DNA of 64,000 nt from Brachymonas denitrificans (GCF_907163135.1 NZ_CAJQUA010000001.1:573001-637000); one strand, 5' to 3'. Shown: positions 50,545-58,262, counted from the stretch's first letter. Numbers and translations are program-made. Notes: generated from the sequence alone by a model not told the origin.

Positions 50545-51849
50545 ATGACAGACGTAAATCTACCCGCAGTAATTGGGAATACTCTCCCTGTGCTCGATCA
50601 GCTGACTACTTCTCTTGGTGTGCCAAGAGATATTCTTGCCTCTGACCAAGAAATTCAAACAGCTTGGAGTAACCTACCTGGCGTAATGAATAAAATTCCT
50701 CCGGCATTACGCACGGAAGGGCTGGCGCGTATGTGCGTCGCGGTTGCGGCTGGGCTATTTGATAGCGCTATAAATTACATTTGGAATACTTCTGTTATTG
50801 AGCTGAGAGAAAAGGTAAAGCGATTTGGTTTGCCGGTCGTTGAGCAGCTACTGAGCAAATCAAATTTTGACGAACAAGCTTTGCTTGATTTGAAGGATGC
50901 TGAATTATTAAGCCTCTGTCTTAAGCTAAACCTGATCACAGAAGATGGTTATTTCTTTCTTGATCAATGTAGAGATATTAGAAATAACTTTTCTGCTGCA
51001 CATCCTGTTGTCGGAAAAATAGACGATCACGAATTTATAGGCTTCGCCAATCGTTGCGCTAAATATGCTTTAGGCAATGAGCACAACCCTGTGGGTGTAG
51101 ATATTTCAGCATTCATGGTTGCTGTGAAGGGTACAAAATTCTCTGAAGAGCAAAAGAGTCAATGGGTTCAGAGAATAACTCGAACTCATGAGGCGCAACA
51201 ATATCTTCTGTTTGGTACATTGCACGGAATTTACAGCGATCCGGCAAGTGTTGAACAATCTCGTGTAAATTCTCTAATGATTGCCTCCGCCTTCGCGCCG
51301 CATTTCACACCTAAAGCAAAATCAGATCTTATTAACCGGCACCATGATTACATAGCTAAAGGTGATGAAAAGCGACACAAGGCATCACAGCAATTCTTTG
51401 AAAAGCTCGGAATGCTTGCACTATTGGGCGAGCACGAGTTTCATGCACTTTTATCAAATGCATCGAAAAGGTTGTTGGGCGTTCATCAGGCAATGGATAA
51501 TTTTTATAACGAGCCACCGTTTGCTGAAAGGTTGTTGCAGCTGACTCAGCAGGGGGCTATTCCTGATACGGTGAAAGAGGAGCTTGTTACTGTCGTAGTT
51601 ACGTGTGCGACTGGTAATCCATACGGTGTTTCGAATGCGGCGGTTCCTCACTATCACAAAATCATACAAGGCTTTTCGCCTAATGAAGTCGAAATAATGC
51701 TCAGCTTGCCGAATAAGAAAATTACGGTAGGTGAGAGAATTAAGTCTTATTCTAGCTGCCGCAACAGGTTCAAAGAGCTTGTGAAGTTAATTGATCCTTC
51801 ATCGGTGCCCACTAAATCAGCTTCAGCCTATGCGCACTGGATTAAGTAG
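50545..51849 (+). CDS. Cassette 1: uncharacterised protein with HEPN-like motif
   Basis: 434 residues, no named family recognised. The segment LLSLCLKLNLITEDGYFFLD leads into CRDIRNNFSAAHP, where Arg146 and His153 form an R-x6-H motif with the polar Asn after Arg, as in HEPN ribonucleases of toxin and abortive-infection systems. The rest is predicted mostly helical, with no membrane segment. Ribosome site AGGAAGAA precedes the ATG. The gene is clearly AT-rich against host genes (many ATT, AAA, TTT codons), so it was acquired. No separate antitoxin gene is in the cassette. A defence or toxin role is inference from the motif and context only. Confidence 0.85.
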   Translation: MTDVNLPAVIGNTLPVLDQLTTSLGVPRDILASDQEIQTAWSNLPGVMNKIPPALRTEGLARMCVAVAAGLFDSAINYIWNTSVIELREKVKRFGLPVVEQLLSKSNFDEQALLDLKDAELLSLCLKLNLITEDGYFFLDQCRDIRNNFSAAHPVVGKIDDHEFIGFANRCAKYALGNEHNPVGVDISAFMVAVKGTKFSEEQKSQWVQRITRTHEAQQYLLFGTLHGIYSDPASVEQSRVNSLMIASAFAPHFTPKAKSDLINRHHDYIAKGDEKRHKASQQFFEKLGMLALLGEHEFHALLSNASKRLLGVHQAMDNFYNEPPFAERLLQLTQQGAIPDTVKEELVTVVVTCATGNPYGVSNAAVPHYHKIIQGFSPNEVEIMLSLPNKKITVGERIKSYSSCRNRFKELVKLIDPSSVPTKSASAYAHWIK

Positions 51850-51921
51850 TGCTAACAAAGCGCTGCACTCGGATAAATTTTCCGCTGCGCTCCAAATTTC
51901 CCGGTGAGCGCGGCGTTAGGT
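51850..51921 (+). other. attC site of cassette 1
   Basis: About 72 bp between TGCTAAC and GTTAGGT. Inner arms GCGCTGCACTCGG and CCGGTGAGCGC pair with one extra unpaired G, as in the extrahelical base that sets strand choice; AAATTT appears on both sides of the centre. Confidence 0.85.
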
Positions 51922-51937
51922 TTAAGGAACGAAATTT

Positions 51938-52678
51938 ATGCAGTTAGCAGAGCACCTCAAGATCATCATTTCTGGCGTAACAGATGCAAACGGGGACATT
52001 GTTAGCTGGAGACATTTAGGAACGGCGTTTCACATTGGCAATGGTGGCCTGATTGCAACATGCAGCCATATAATCAGAGCCAAAAATGATAATGAAACGT
52101 TATTCGCACTTGATGCCACAAACCAGAGAAGATATGTCCCTCTGGAGGAAATAGTTTGCCACCCCAATTATGACTTCGCGGTTGCGCGAATTGATGGCCC
52201 GGGTCTTCACTTTCCTCTCATTTACTCTGGTGAAAATCTATACCTAGGAGATGATGTACTAGCATTTAGTTATTTCAATGCTGGCACAGCGCCTCCAGAA
52301 CATCTACCAAATTTCCAGGGGCGTTTGTTTAAAGGGCATATAGCAAGTATTTTTCATCAAGAGCTACGTGGCGTATCGCCACGAACTTGTGAAATATCTT
52401 TCCCATCAATCGCAGGCTTTAGTGGTACGCCGTTACTCCACCCTAAAGATTGTGTCATTGGAATGCTGCATGGGAACAGCGAATCGACAATTGAGCTGTA
52501 CAAGTATGAAGAATTTTCAGACCCATCCACAAAGCTAAGCGAATCGATACATAGGCTTGTTGAGTTCGGGCTGGCTCATACCGCCATGGATATTAGGCGT
52601 TTCTTAGCCGAAATGGGCATTAATGACATACCACCTGGACCCAGCCAGCAAGCCCTATACACTCAATTTTTCCCGTAA
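51938..52678 (+). CDS. Cassette 2: trypsin-like serine protease
   Basis: 246 residues with a chymotrypsin-fold triad: His44 in LIATCSHIIRA, Asp79 in HPNYDFAVARI and Ser162 in SIAGFSGTPLLHP (GFSG in place of GDSG). There is no signal peptide, so it acts in the cytoplasm, unlike Deg-type proteases, and there is no PDZ domain. About 70 residues follow the catalytic Ser, containing a helical end (RLVEFGLAHTAMDIRRFLAE). AT-rich like cassette 1. Ribosome site AAGGAA. Cytoplasmic trypsin-like proteases occur as effectors in several antiphage systems; a link here is inference. Confidence 0.88.
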   Translation: MQLAEHLKIIISGVTDANGDIVSWRHLGTAFHIGNGGLIATCSHIIRAKNDNETLFALDATNQRRYVPLEEIVCHPNYDFAVARIDGPGLHFPLIYSGENLYLGDDVLAFSYFNAGTAPPEHLPNFQGRLFKGHIASIFHQELRGVSPRTCEISFPSIAGFSGTPLLHPKDCVIGMLHGNSESTIELYKYEEFSDPSTKLSESIHRLVEFGLAHTAMDIRRFLAEMGINDIPPGPSQQALYTQFFP

Positions 52679-52679
52679 A

Positions 52680-52796
52680 ACCTAACTGGGCGTTCAACGT
52701 GGACGCCAACATGGGCCATGCCTTCGGCATTTTCATGGCCCATGTCGGTGCCCTCCGCCCTTCGGGCTACGGCGCCAGTTAACTAATTCGTTAGGC
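52680..52796 (+). other. attC site of cassette 2
   Basis: 117 bp between ACCTAAC and GTTAGGC. Long imperfect hairpin with GGGCCATGCC and GGCATTTTCATGGCCC arms and a CTCCGCCCTTCGGGC extension. It is closely similar in the left two thirds to attC5. Confidence 0.88.
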
Positions 52797-52811
52797 CCGC
52801 TGGAATCAACT

Positions 52812-53465
52812 ATGGAAAACATCCCCAAAGACATCTACACGGAACCTGAGCCGGCAGTCGATACGCTCGCCAATCTGGGACCGCTCACCGGCATGGCAGG
52901 CATATGGGTGGGCACGCACGGCCTCGACGTCAATCCGAAGCCCAACGGCCCCGAAAAGCAGGCTTTCATCGAACACATGGAGTTGCAGCCGATCGATGCA
53001 CAGACCAATGGGCCGCAATTGTTCTACGGACTGAGGTACCACACGCGGATCGTCAAGCCTGATGACGTCGAGACATTCCACGACCAAGTCGGCTATTGGC
53101 TATGGGAACCGGCGACGGGCACCGTGATCCAGACGCTTTCGATACCGCGCGGACAGGCAGCGATGGCCGTCGGCCGTGCCGAGGCCGATGCGAGAACGTT
53201 TCGCCTCGAGGCTGTCCGCGGGTCCGAAACAAACGGGATCGTGTCAAACCCGTTCTTGGAATATGCGTTCAGAACGAAGAGCTACATCATCACGGTTGCG
53301 ATCAATGTCGATGGAACGTGGTCCTACGAACAGGACACTGTGTTGATCATCCCAGGCCAGGCGGAGCCGTTCCACCATACGGATCGCAACACGCTCCGGA
53401 AGGTCGGAGAGCCTACGCCCAATCCGACGGCGCAAGCGGCAGCGACCAAACTCCGGAAATCCTAG
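52812..53465 (+). CDS. Cassette 3: nitrobindin/THAP4-like beta-barrel protein
   Basis: 217 residues. The order LGPLTGMAGIWVGTHG, FYGLRYHTRI, TFHDQVGYWLWEPATG, TLSIPRGQAAMAVG and a series of alternating beta-strand segments matches the haem-binding beta-barrel (nitrobindin, FABP-like) family. A haem-ligating His is not certain; FHHTDRNTLRK near the end is a candidate. Cytoplasmic, no signal peptide. GC content is nearer the host than cassettes 1-2 but still lower. Ribosome site GGAA lies 9 bp upstream. Confidence 0.78.
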   Translation: MENIPKDIYTEPEPAVDTLANLGPLTGMAGIWVGTHGLDVNPKPNGPEKQAFIEHMELQPIDAQTNGPQLFYGLRYHTRIVKPDDVETFHDQVGYWLWEPATGTVIQTLSIPRGQAAMAVGRAEADARTFRLEAVRGSETNGIVSNPFLEYAFRTKSYIITVAINVDGTWSYEQDTVLIIPGQAEPFHHTDRNTLRKVGEPTPNPTAQAAATKLRKS

Positions 53466-53479
53466 GGCCAGGGATGAGC

Positions 53480-53547
53480 CCTAACATTCAGCTCAACACG
53501 GACCTGTCGCGGCAAGCCGCGCCAGCCCGGTTAGCTGCACGTTAGGC
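53480..53547 (+). other. attC site of cassette 3
   Basis: 68 bp between CCCTAAC and GTTAGGC, with inner arms around CGCGGCAAGCCGCG. The left box differs by one base from the complement of the cassette start, the only mismatch in the array. Confidence 0.8.
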
Positions 53548-53910
53548 ATGAGAACAACCATCGTCCGCATCGTTGCGCTGCTCATCGCGGCTTTTTCTGC
53601 CTACGCGGCATACAGGTCCCACGACCCGCGGCTCCTGCTGGGGACCCTATTCTTTGGAGTGATGGTTTTTCTTAGCGTACGCAATGCTGGCGCTGCCGAT
53701 AGCCCGTACATATTGCTCGCCTTCTCTTGTGTATTCTTCTTCTATTCGTTCACCGGCCTCGCCGACGGGGAATATAGCTGGCGCCGCCATTCTGTTGCCG
53801 TTGCCCAGAATCCCCAGTTCTTCTGGTCAATATTTTCCGCTACCTTTCTGTTCGGAGTCGTACTGCTTGCTTACGGGTATGCTCAAGTTAAGCGGCGGAA
53901 ACATGCCTAA
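53548..53910 (+). CDS. Cassette 4: small four-helix membrane protein
   Basis: 120 residues with four hydrophobic helices: IVRIVALLIAAFSAYAA, LLLGTLFFGVMVFLSV, YILLAFSCVFFFYSFTGLA and FWSIFSATFLFGVVLLAYG, with a basic C-terminus (VKRRKHA). No family is recognised. The ATG is the first codon after the recombination box GTTAGGC, so the cassette carries no ribosome site of its own; the stop codon lies within the left box of attC4. The gene therefore fills the whole cassette. Expression may depend on sequences of the preceding attC3. Confidence 0.78.
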   Translation: MRTTIVRIVALLIAAFSAYAAYRSHDPRLLLGTLFFGVMVFLSVRNAGAADSPYILLAFSCVFFFYSFTGLADGEYSWRRHSVAVAQNPQFFWSIFSATFLFGVVLLAYGYAQVKRRKHA

Positions 53911-54003
53911 CCCGCCGGTCGAGTGGGACCGCCAACCAGCTGCGCTGGTTGGTTCCCTCCGCGGCTTCGCCGCTCCGGCGGCCCCTCACCTTCAACGTTA
54001 GGC
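53905..54003 (+). other. attC site of cassette 4
   Basis: 99 bp between GCCTAAC and GTTAGGC. Hairpins AACCAGC-TGCG-CTGGTT and CCGCGGCTTCGCCGC are visible. The left box carries the TAA stop codon of the cassette gene. Confidence 0.88.
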
Positions 54004-54019
54004 CTCACAGGAGAGTTTT

Positions 54020-54735
54020 GTGCGTATCGTTTTCGAGGATGAACATCTAGACCTTGAACAACCGATCTGGCGATATTTCAAGACGGAGCGCTTTCTAGAC
54101 TTCGTAAAGACCGGCTATATTTACTTTGCAGCGGCCCGTCAATTCCAAGATCCTTTCGAAGGTGCTGTGGCGGTAATGCCTCCAGGCTTTCCTGTTGACC
54201 CCCGTTACGCAGAGCTAGAGCATTCGAGGAACTGCGGCGCCTGACCAAGATCAACTGTTGGCACCGAGCTGAATACGAGAGCGATGCGATGTGGCAGCTG
54301 TACGCCGGCGCATGGAAAGGTGTCGCGATTCTTAGCACGCCTAGTCGTATCGCAGCCGCTGCCGAACCATTCCGCCTGCAACCTGAATACGGGCATGAGG
54401 ATCTTTGGGCGGGGAATGTTAGATACGTCGATCTTCTCAAAGAGCGGCTCAGGGTCAGTATGCTCCACCGCTTTTGGTACAAACACGCAGCATTTTCTTG
54501 GGAGCGGGAGTTCCGTCTCGCTATCTCCCTGCGCACGGCTGAAGAATTCGGAGTTGCCGTCCCAGCCGAAGGCATCAAAGTGCAGTTTGAGGTTCCGCAA
54601 CTTGTTCATCGAATTTTCATCGGTCCGTCGCTTCCCCCATCTGATGAACAAGCTGTTCGTGAAGCTGCCGAGGCGATTGGTCTCGGCAAGTACATACGAA
54701 CATCCAGCATGCTGGGAACTCCAAGGTATACATAG
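54020..54735 (+). pseudogene. Cassette 5: DUF2971 gene with a frameshift
   Basis: GTG start after AGGAGAG. The first 67 codons read IWRYFKTERFLDFVKTGYI and AARQFQDPFEG in one frame, then meet a stop at 54244. The remainder, from about 54220, continues in another frame as AFEELRRLTKINCWHRAEYE and SDAMWQLYAGAWKGVAILST through to TAG at 54735. Both halves belong to one DUF2971 protein, a family often found near defence genes. One base missing near 54218-54220 would explain the shift. Probably inactive, unless frameshifting occurs or the base is a sequencing error. Confidence 0.82.
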
Positions 54736-54772
54736 ATGGGCACACCAGCGGCTTCAACAACTACTGCACGCG

Positions 54773-54868
54773 GCCTAACTGGGCGGTCAAGCGGACGCCA
54801 ACACTGGCCATGCCTTCGGCATTTTTATGGCCAGTGTTGGTACCCTCCGCACCTTCGGTGCTCCGGCG
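54773..54868 (+). other. Truncated attC site of cassette 5
   Basis: Starts with the left box GCCTAAC and follows attC2 closely (GGCCATGCCTTCGGCATTTT), but ends in CTCCGGCG at the IS boundary. The last 22-24 bp, including the right GTTRRRY box, are missing and are not found on the far side of the IS. Confidence 0.85.
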
Positions 54869-54920
54869 TGTATTGACCCACTGAATTCCTGCACAGTTGT
54901 TATTGTTGAAGGAAACGACG

Positions 54921-55238
54921 ATGAGTACCCTGATGGAAGACGATATCAAGCGCTGGACGGCCAAGCGTAAAACGGCCTTGGTCCTGGAGATCATCCAGGG
55001 CAAGACCACGGTGGCAGAGGCCAGCCGTGCCTTTGACCTGCAGCCTTCAGAGCTGGAGCAATGGGTGGAAGAAGGCAAACGTGGCATGGAGAATGCCTTG
55101 CGTACGAACCCGCTTGATGTGCGCCAGCAGTATGAGAAGAAGCTCAGTGACCTGCAGGAAGCCTACGGCGAAGCCATGCTGGAGCTGCGTGCCAGAAAAA
55201 AGCTGGCGTCCCTGCTGGGCGAAGAGGACGAGAAATGA
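54921..55238 (+). CDS. IS3-family transposase subunit OrfA
   Basis: 105 residues. N-terminal helix-turn-helix (TALVLEIIQGKTTVAEASRA) and a C-terminal leucine-zipper-like helix (YEKKLSDLQEAYGEAMLELR). Overlaps orfB by four bases. ATG at 54921 has GGAAACG upstream; an in-frame TTG at 54897 is possible. Unlike classical IS3 elements the two frames meet by an ATGA start/stop overlap, so OrfB may be made by translational coupling instead of, or besides, frameshifting. Confidence 0.9.
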   Translation: MSTLMEDDIKRWTAKRKTALVLEIIQGKTTVAEASRAFDLQPSELEQWVEEGKRGMENALRTNPLDVRQQYEKKLSDLQEAYGEAMLELRARKKLASLLGEEDEK

Positions 55239-56056
55239 TCCTCGATGTGCAGCAGGGACTGGCAGCTGATGGTTTCCATGTCAGCCTGGTGAAGCTGTGC
55301 CGCTGGTTCGATCTGCCTCGCCGCACGCTGTACTACCGCAGCGTCAAGTCTGCCCCGAAGGTACAGGAGCACTTGGTGGCACCGATCAAGGTGTTGATAG
55401 AGGAGCATCCGTCCTTCGGGTATCGCACGGTAGCGCACCTGCTGGGGATGAACAAGAACACGGTGCAGCGCATCTTCCAGCTCAAGGGCTGGCAGGTGAG
55501 GAAGCGGGCCGTGGGGTTCAGGCCGCGCATCCAGGCCTTGCCGTCTGTGGCCAAGGCTCCGGATGAGCGCTGGGCGACAGATTTGTGCCGCGCCTGGACA
55601 GGCAAGGACGGATGGGCCTCTCTGGCTCTGGTGATCGACTGCTACAGTCGGGAACTGCTGGGCTGGCACTTGAGCCGCAGCGGCAAGGCCAGAACGGCAG
55701 AAAGTGCGCTGGAACAGGCCTTGATCGCCCGCTATGGCTGTTTGGGCAAGGTCAAGCAGCCGTTCTTGCTGCGCTCGGACAATGGGCTGGTGTTCACCAG
55801 CCGCAGTTATACGGCCCTGGTCAAAAGCTATGGGCTGCAGCAGGAGTTCATCACGCCGTACAGCCCGGAACAAAACGGCATGGTCGAGCGCGTGATCCGC
55901 ACACTCAAGGACCAATGCGTGCACCGCCACCGGTTCGAGACGCTGCAACACGCCAGTCGTGTGATTGGCGACTGGATCCGCTTTTACAACCACCAGCGCC
56001 CACATCAGGCGCTGGGTATGAAGACCCCCGCTGAGGCTTATGCTTTAGCAGCCTGA
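55235..56056 (+). CDS. IS3-family transposase catalytic subunit OrfB
   Basis: 273 residues with an integrase-core DDE triad: Asp116 (RWATDLCRAW), Asp182 (LLRSDNGLVF) and Glu218 (NGMVERVIRTLK), giving the DD(35)E spacing of IS3. An HTH_21-type region (LGMNKNTVQRIFQLKGWQVR) lies before the core. All residues intact, so the element may still move. The stop lies 28 bp before the right end of the IS. Confidence 0.93.
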   Translation: MILDVQQGLAADGFHVSLVKLCRWFDLPRRTLYYRSVKSAPKVQEHLVAPIKVLIEEHPSFGYRTVAHLLGMNKNTVQRIFQLKGWQVRKRAVGFRPRIQALPSVAKAPDERWATDLCRAWTGKDGWASLALVIDCYSRELLGWHLSRSGKARTAESALEQALIARYGCLGKVKQPFLLRSDNGLVFTSRSYTALVKSYGLQQEFITPYSPEQNGMVERVIRTLKDQCVHRHRFETLQHASRVIGDWIRFYNHQRPHQALGMKTPAEAYALAA

Positions 56057-56137
56057 TCTGTGCAGAAAGGGCTGGGTCAATACATGAGGCCGCGCACGGG
56101 TACAGTAGAGGCTTGTCATCCACTCCCGCTGATCGCC

Positions 56138-56707
56138 ATGCCCCATGCCACCTCCCAGGCTTCGCCTTGGATTCGCCGTTTTACTCCGCTGATCCCCGCC
56201 GGTGCGTCGGTGCTGGATGTGGCCTGTGGCCAGGGTCGCCACATGCGCTGGCTGGCCGAGCAGGGCCATGCGGTGCTGGGCGTGGACCGCAGCGCCGAGG
56301 CCCTGCAGACCGCCAGCCAGTGGGGTGACACCCTGCAGGCTGATCTGGAAGATGGCAGCCCCTGGCCCTTGCCGGGGCGCCAGTTTGGTGCCGTGGTGGT
56401 GACCAACTATCTGTGGCGGTCCTTGTTTCCCGCTCTGCTGGCCAGCGTGCAGCCGGGCGGGGTGCTGTTGTACGAAACCTTTGCCCACGGCAATGCCAGC
56501 GTGGGTCGTCCATCCAGTCCGGATTTCCTGTTGCAGCCCGGAGAGTTGCTGCAGGTGCTACACGAGGCCGGCCAGGAATGGCGCGTGGTGGCCTATGAGG
56601 ATGGCTTTCTGTCCGACCCGGAGCGCTTTGTGCAGCGCGTGGCAGCGGTACGGGAAGAGCCGCAGCAGGAGCCGGTGCGCTACCCCTTGCAGGCCGATGT
56701 CGCCTGA
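56138..56707 (+). CDS. Class I SAM-dependent methyltransferase
   Basis: 189 residues. SAM-binding motif I SVLDVACGQGRHMRWLAEQG, acidic loop VLGVDRSAEAL and motif IV region FGAVVVTNYLWRSLF. Substrate unknown. The ATG at 56138 is 53 bp from the IS right end, so its promoter region was probably altered by the IS or the deletion that accompanied it; the IS may now supply transcription. It starts the return to core-genome composition. Confidence 0.87.
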   Translation: MPHATSQASPWIRRFTPLIPAGASVLDVACGQGRHMRWLAEQGHAVLGVDRSAEALQTASQWGDTLQADLEDGSPWPLPGRQFGAVVVTNYLWRSLFPALLASVQPGGVLLYETFAHGNASVGRPSSPDFLLQPGELLQVLHEAGQEWRVVAYEDGFLSDPERFVQRVAAVREEPQQEPVRYPLQADVA

Positions 56708-56716
56708 GGGCTGGTC

Positions 56717-57049
56717 ATGGAATTCCTGAAAACCCTGGGCCTGTTTGCCGCCACCGCCGTGGCAGAAATCGTTGGCTGCTATCTGCCCTGGCTCTGGCTG
56801 CGCCAGGGGCATAGCGCCTGGCTGTTGTTGCCGGCGGCCTTGAGCCTGGCGCTTTTTGCCTGGCTGCTGACGTTGCATCCGCAAGCCTCTGGCCGTGTCT
56901 ATGCGGCCTACGGTGGCGTTTACATCAGTGTGGCGCTGCTCTGGCTGTGGCAGGTCGACGGCATCCGGCCGGCATGGACAGACTGGGCGGGTATCGGCCT
57001 GTGTCTGGCTGGCATGCTGGTGATCATGTTCGGGCCGCGTACGGCCTGA
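56717..57049 (+). CDS. YnfA family membrane protein (UPF0060)
   Basis: 110 residues with four membrane helices and the family patterns [33 protein letters not shown] and [17 protein letters not shown]. YnfA resembles small multidrug resistance exporters. Starts 9 bp after the methyltransferase gene and is likely in the same transcript. Confidence 0.93.
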   Translation: MEFLKTLGLFAATAVAEIVGCYLPWLWLRQGHSAWLLLPAALSLALFAWLLTLHPQASGRVYAAYGGVYISVALLWLWQVDGIRPAWTDWAGIGLCLAGMLVIMFGPRTA

Positions 57050-57053
57050 GTCG

Positions 57054-58262
57054 TCAGCGGCTGGCCGCCAGGCCGCTGGCCTGCAGCGCGTTTTCCACCA
57101 GTGCGGGCGCAATCAGCCAGCCATGGCGGAACAGACCGTTGATACGAGTCAGGCCATCGGTCACCTGGATCAGCGGCATGTTGTCCGGCAGGGCGGGGCG
57201 CAGGTTGCTTTCCATGTGCACCACACGCGCTTCGGTCAGCTCCGGCAGCACACTGTGCGCCGCTGCCAGCAGCTCCACCGTGCTGCGCAGGCTGACCGGG
57301 CTGCGGTCTTCGCTCTCGATTTCGCTGGCGCCGACCACGATCATGTCGCCGGGGCGCGGTACCACGTAGACGCGATGGCGCGGGTGCATCAGGCGTACCG
57401 GACGATGCAATTCCACGCCGGGAGCATGCAGCCAGAACACCTCACCGCGTACACCGCGCATCCCTTGGTCGGGAAGCGCCGAGCCTGCGGCGAGTTGATG
57501 GACAAAAGGCGGCAGGTTGCCATCGGCTGCAGGCAGGGTAGCCGTGCTGCCGGTATTGCCATCGCGGGCGCCCAGTCCTCGTGTGTCGAAGACCCAGTCG
57601 AAGCGTTCACCATCGATGGCATGCGGCAGCACCTCGCGCGCAGCGGTGTTCCAGCGGAACACGGCCCCACATTGCTCGGCGGCCGCCACCAGTCCGACCA
57701 GCGCCTCGACCGTGTGGATCTGGCCTTCCTTCTCCAGCAACCAGCCGCGCAACTGGCGCGAAACGCTGGGCTCCATTTCCTGCAGTTCCTGCGCGCCCAG
57801 CGACCGGGCCAGCGGCACGTCGCCCTGTTCCGCGGGCGCCTTGCTTTGCAGCCCCGCCAGCAGGCGCTGGGCCGAGCCCATATCGCTGCCGTGTGCCAGC
57901 AGCAGGCTGCCGCGCTGGGCAAAGTACACGTCCTGCTGGTGCACGGCGCGCAACTGTTCCACGTGCACGCGCCACAGGTTGATGCTCCACCAGCCCAGTT
58001 CGGCCAGATTCCAGTCGGCGCATTCCAGCTCGGCCAGCGGGCTCAGCATGCCGGCAGCCGTAAAACCGGCAGCACGTGGCTGCTGATAATCCGGCGTGCT
58101 GCCCGAAGCCGGGTCGATCACGGTGAGCTTGTGACCGGCGCGGGCGAGCTGCCAGGCCAGCAAACGTCCCAGTACGCCAGCACCGGCGATGCCGATATGC
58201 GCGGGTGCGTGCAGGGAAGAAAAGAGGGGAGACGGAAGCAGGGAGGCAGGAACGGATTGCAT
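57054..58262 (-). CDS. thiO: FAD-dependent glycine oxidase ThiO-like
   Basis: About 402 residues of the DAO family. Rossmann FAD motif IGIAGAGVLGRLLAWQLA, FTAAGMLSPLAE flavin contact, GVRGEVFWLHAPG, and C-terminal NGLFRHGWLIAPALVE. ThiO oxidises glycine to dehydroglycine for the thiazole ring of thiamine. The assignment rests on family features plus the nearby thiC, thiS and thiG. ATGs at 58262 and 58271 are both possible. Converges with ynfA 4 bp away. Confidence 0.85.
   Translation of the reverse strand: MQSVPASLLPSPLFSSLHAPAHIGIAGAGVLGRLLAWQLARAGHKLTVIDPASGSTPDYQQPRAAGFTAAGMLSPLAELECADWNLAELGWWSINLWRVHVEQLRAVHQQDVYFAQRGSLLLAHGSDMGSAQRLLAGLQSKAPAEQGDVPLARSLGAQELQEMEPSVSRQLRGWLLEKEGQIHTVEALVGLVAAAEQCGAVFRWNTAAREVLPHAIDGERFDWVFDTRGLGARDGNTGSTATLPAADGNLPPFVHQLAAGSALPDQGMRGVRGEVFWLHAPGVELHRPVRLMHPRHRVYVVPRPGDMIVVGASEIESEDRSPVSLRSTVELLAAAHSVLPELTEARVVHMESNLRPALPDNMPLIQVTDGLTRINGLFRHGWLIAPALVENALQASGLAASR

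Larger units (their letters stand above)
49402..54868. mobile_element. Chromosomal integron (intI, attI and five cassettes)
   Basis: Integrase gene on the minus strand, divergent promoter region, then five consecutive single-gene cassettes on the plus strand, each ending in an attC site with RYYYAAC-type and GTTRRRY-type outer boxes. For cassettes 1, 2 and 4 the left box of the attC is the exact complement of the cassette's own first bases, and cassette 5's is too, as integron recombination predicts; cassette 3 has one mismatch. The array stops inside attC5, where an IS3-family element begins. No resistance gene, transposon or sul1/qac tail is present, so this is a sedentary chromosomal integron rather than a clinical class 1 element. 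Confidence 0.93.
54869..56084 (+). mobile_element. IS3-family insertion sequence, 1216 bp
   Basis: Ends are TGTATTGACCCA and its exact complement TGGGTCAATACA; with gaps the terminal repeats extend to about 26 bp, both including CTGCACAG. TG...CA termini, two overlapping frames and a DDE transposase place it in the IS3 family. The subgroup is not identified. Five-base flanks CGGCG (left) and TGAGG (right) differ, so no target duplication is visible. The element looks complete. Confidence 0.93.

Noticed and set aside
50545..52678. Cassettes 1 and 2 as a two-gene operon or toxin-antitoxin pair
   Set aside because: Each is a separate cassette with its own attC, so they move independently; cotranscription from Pc does not make them one system.
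54864..56089. Target-site duplication of the IS
   Set aside because: The bases next to the two ends (CGGCG and TGAGG) do not match at 3, 4 or 5 bp.
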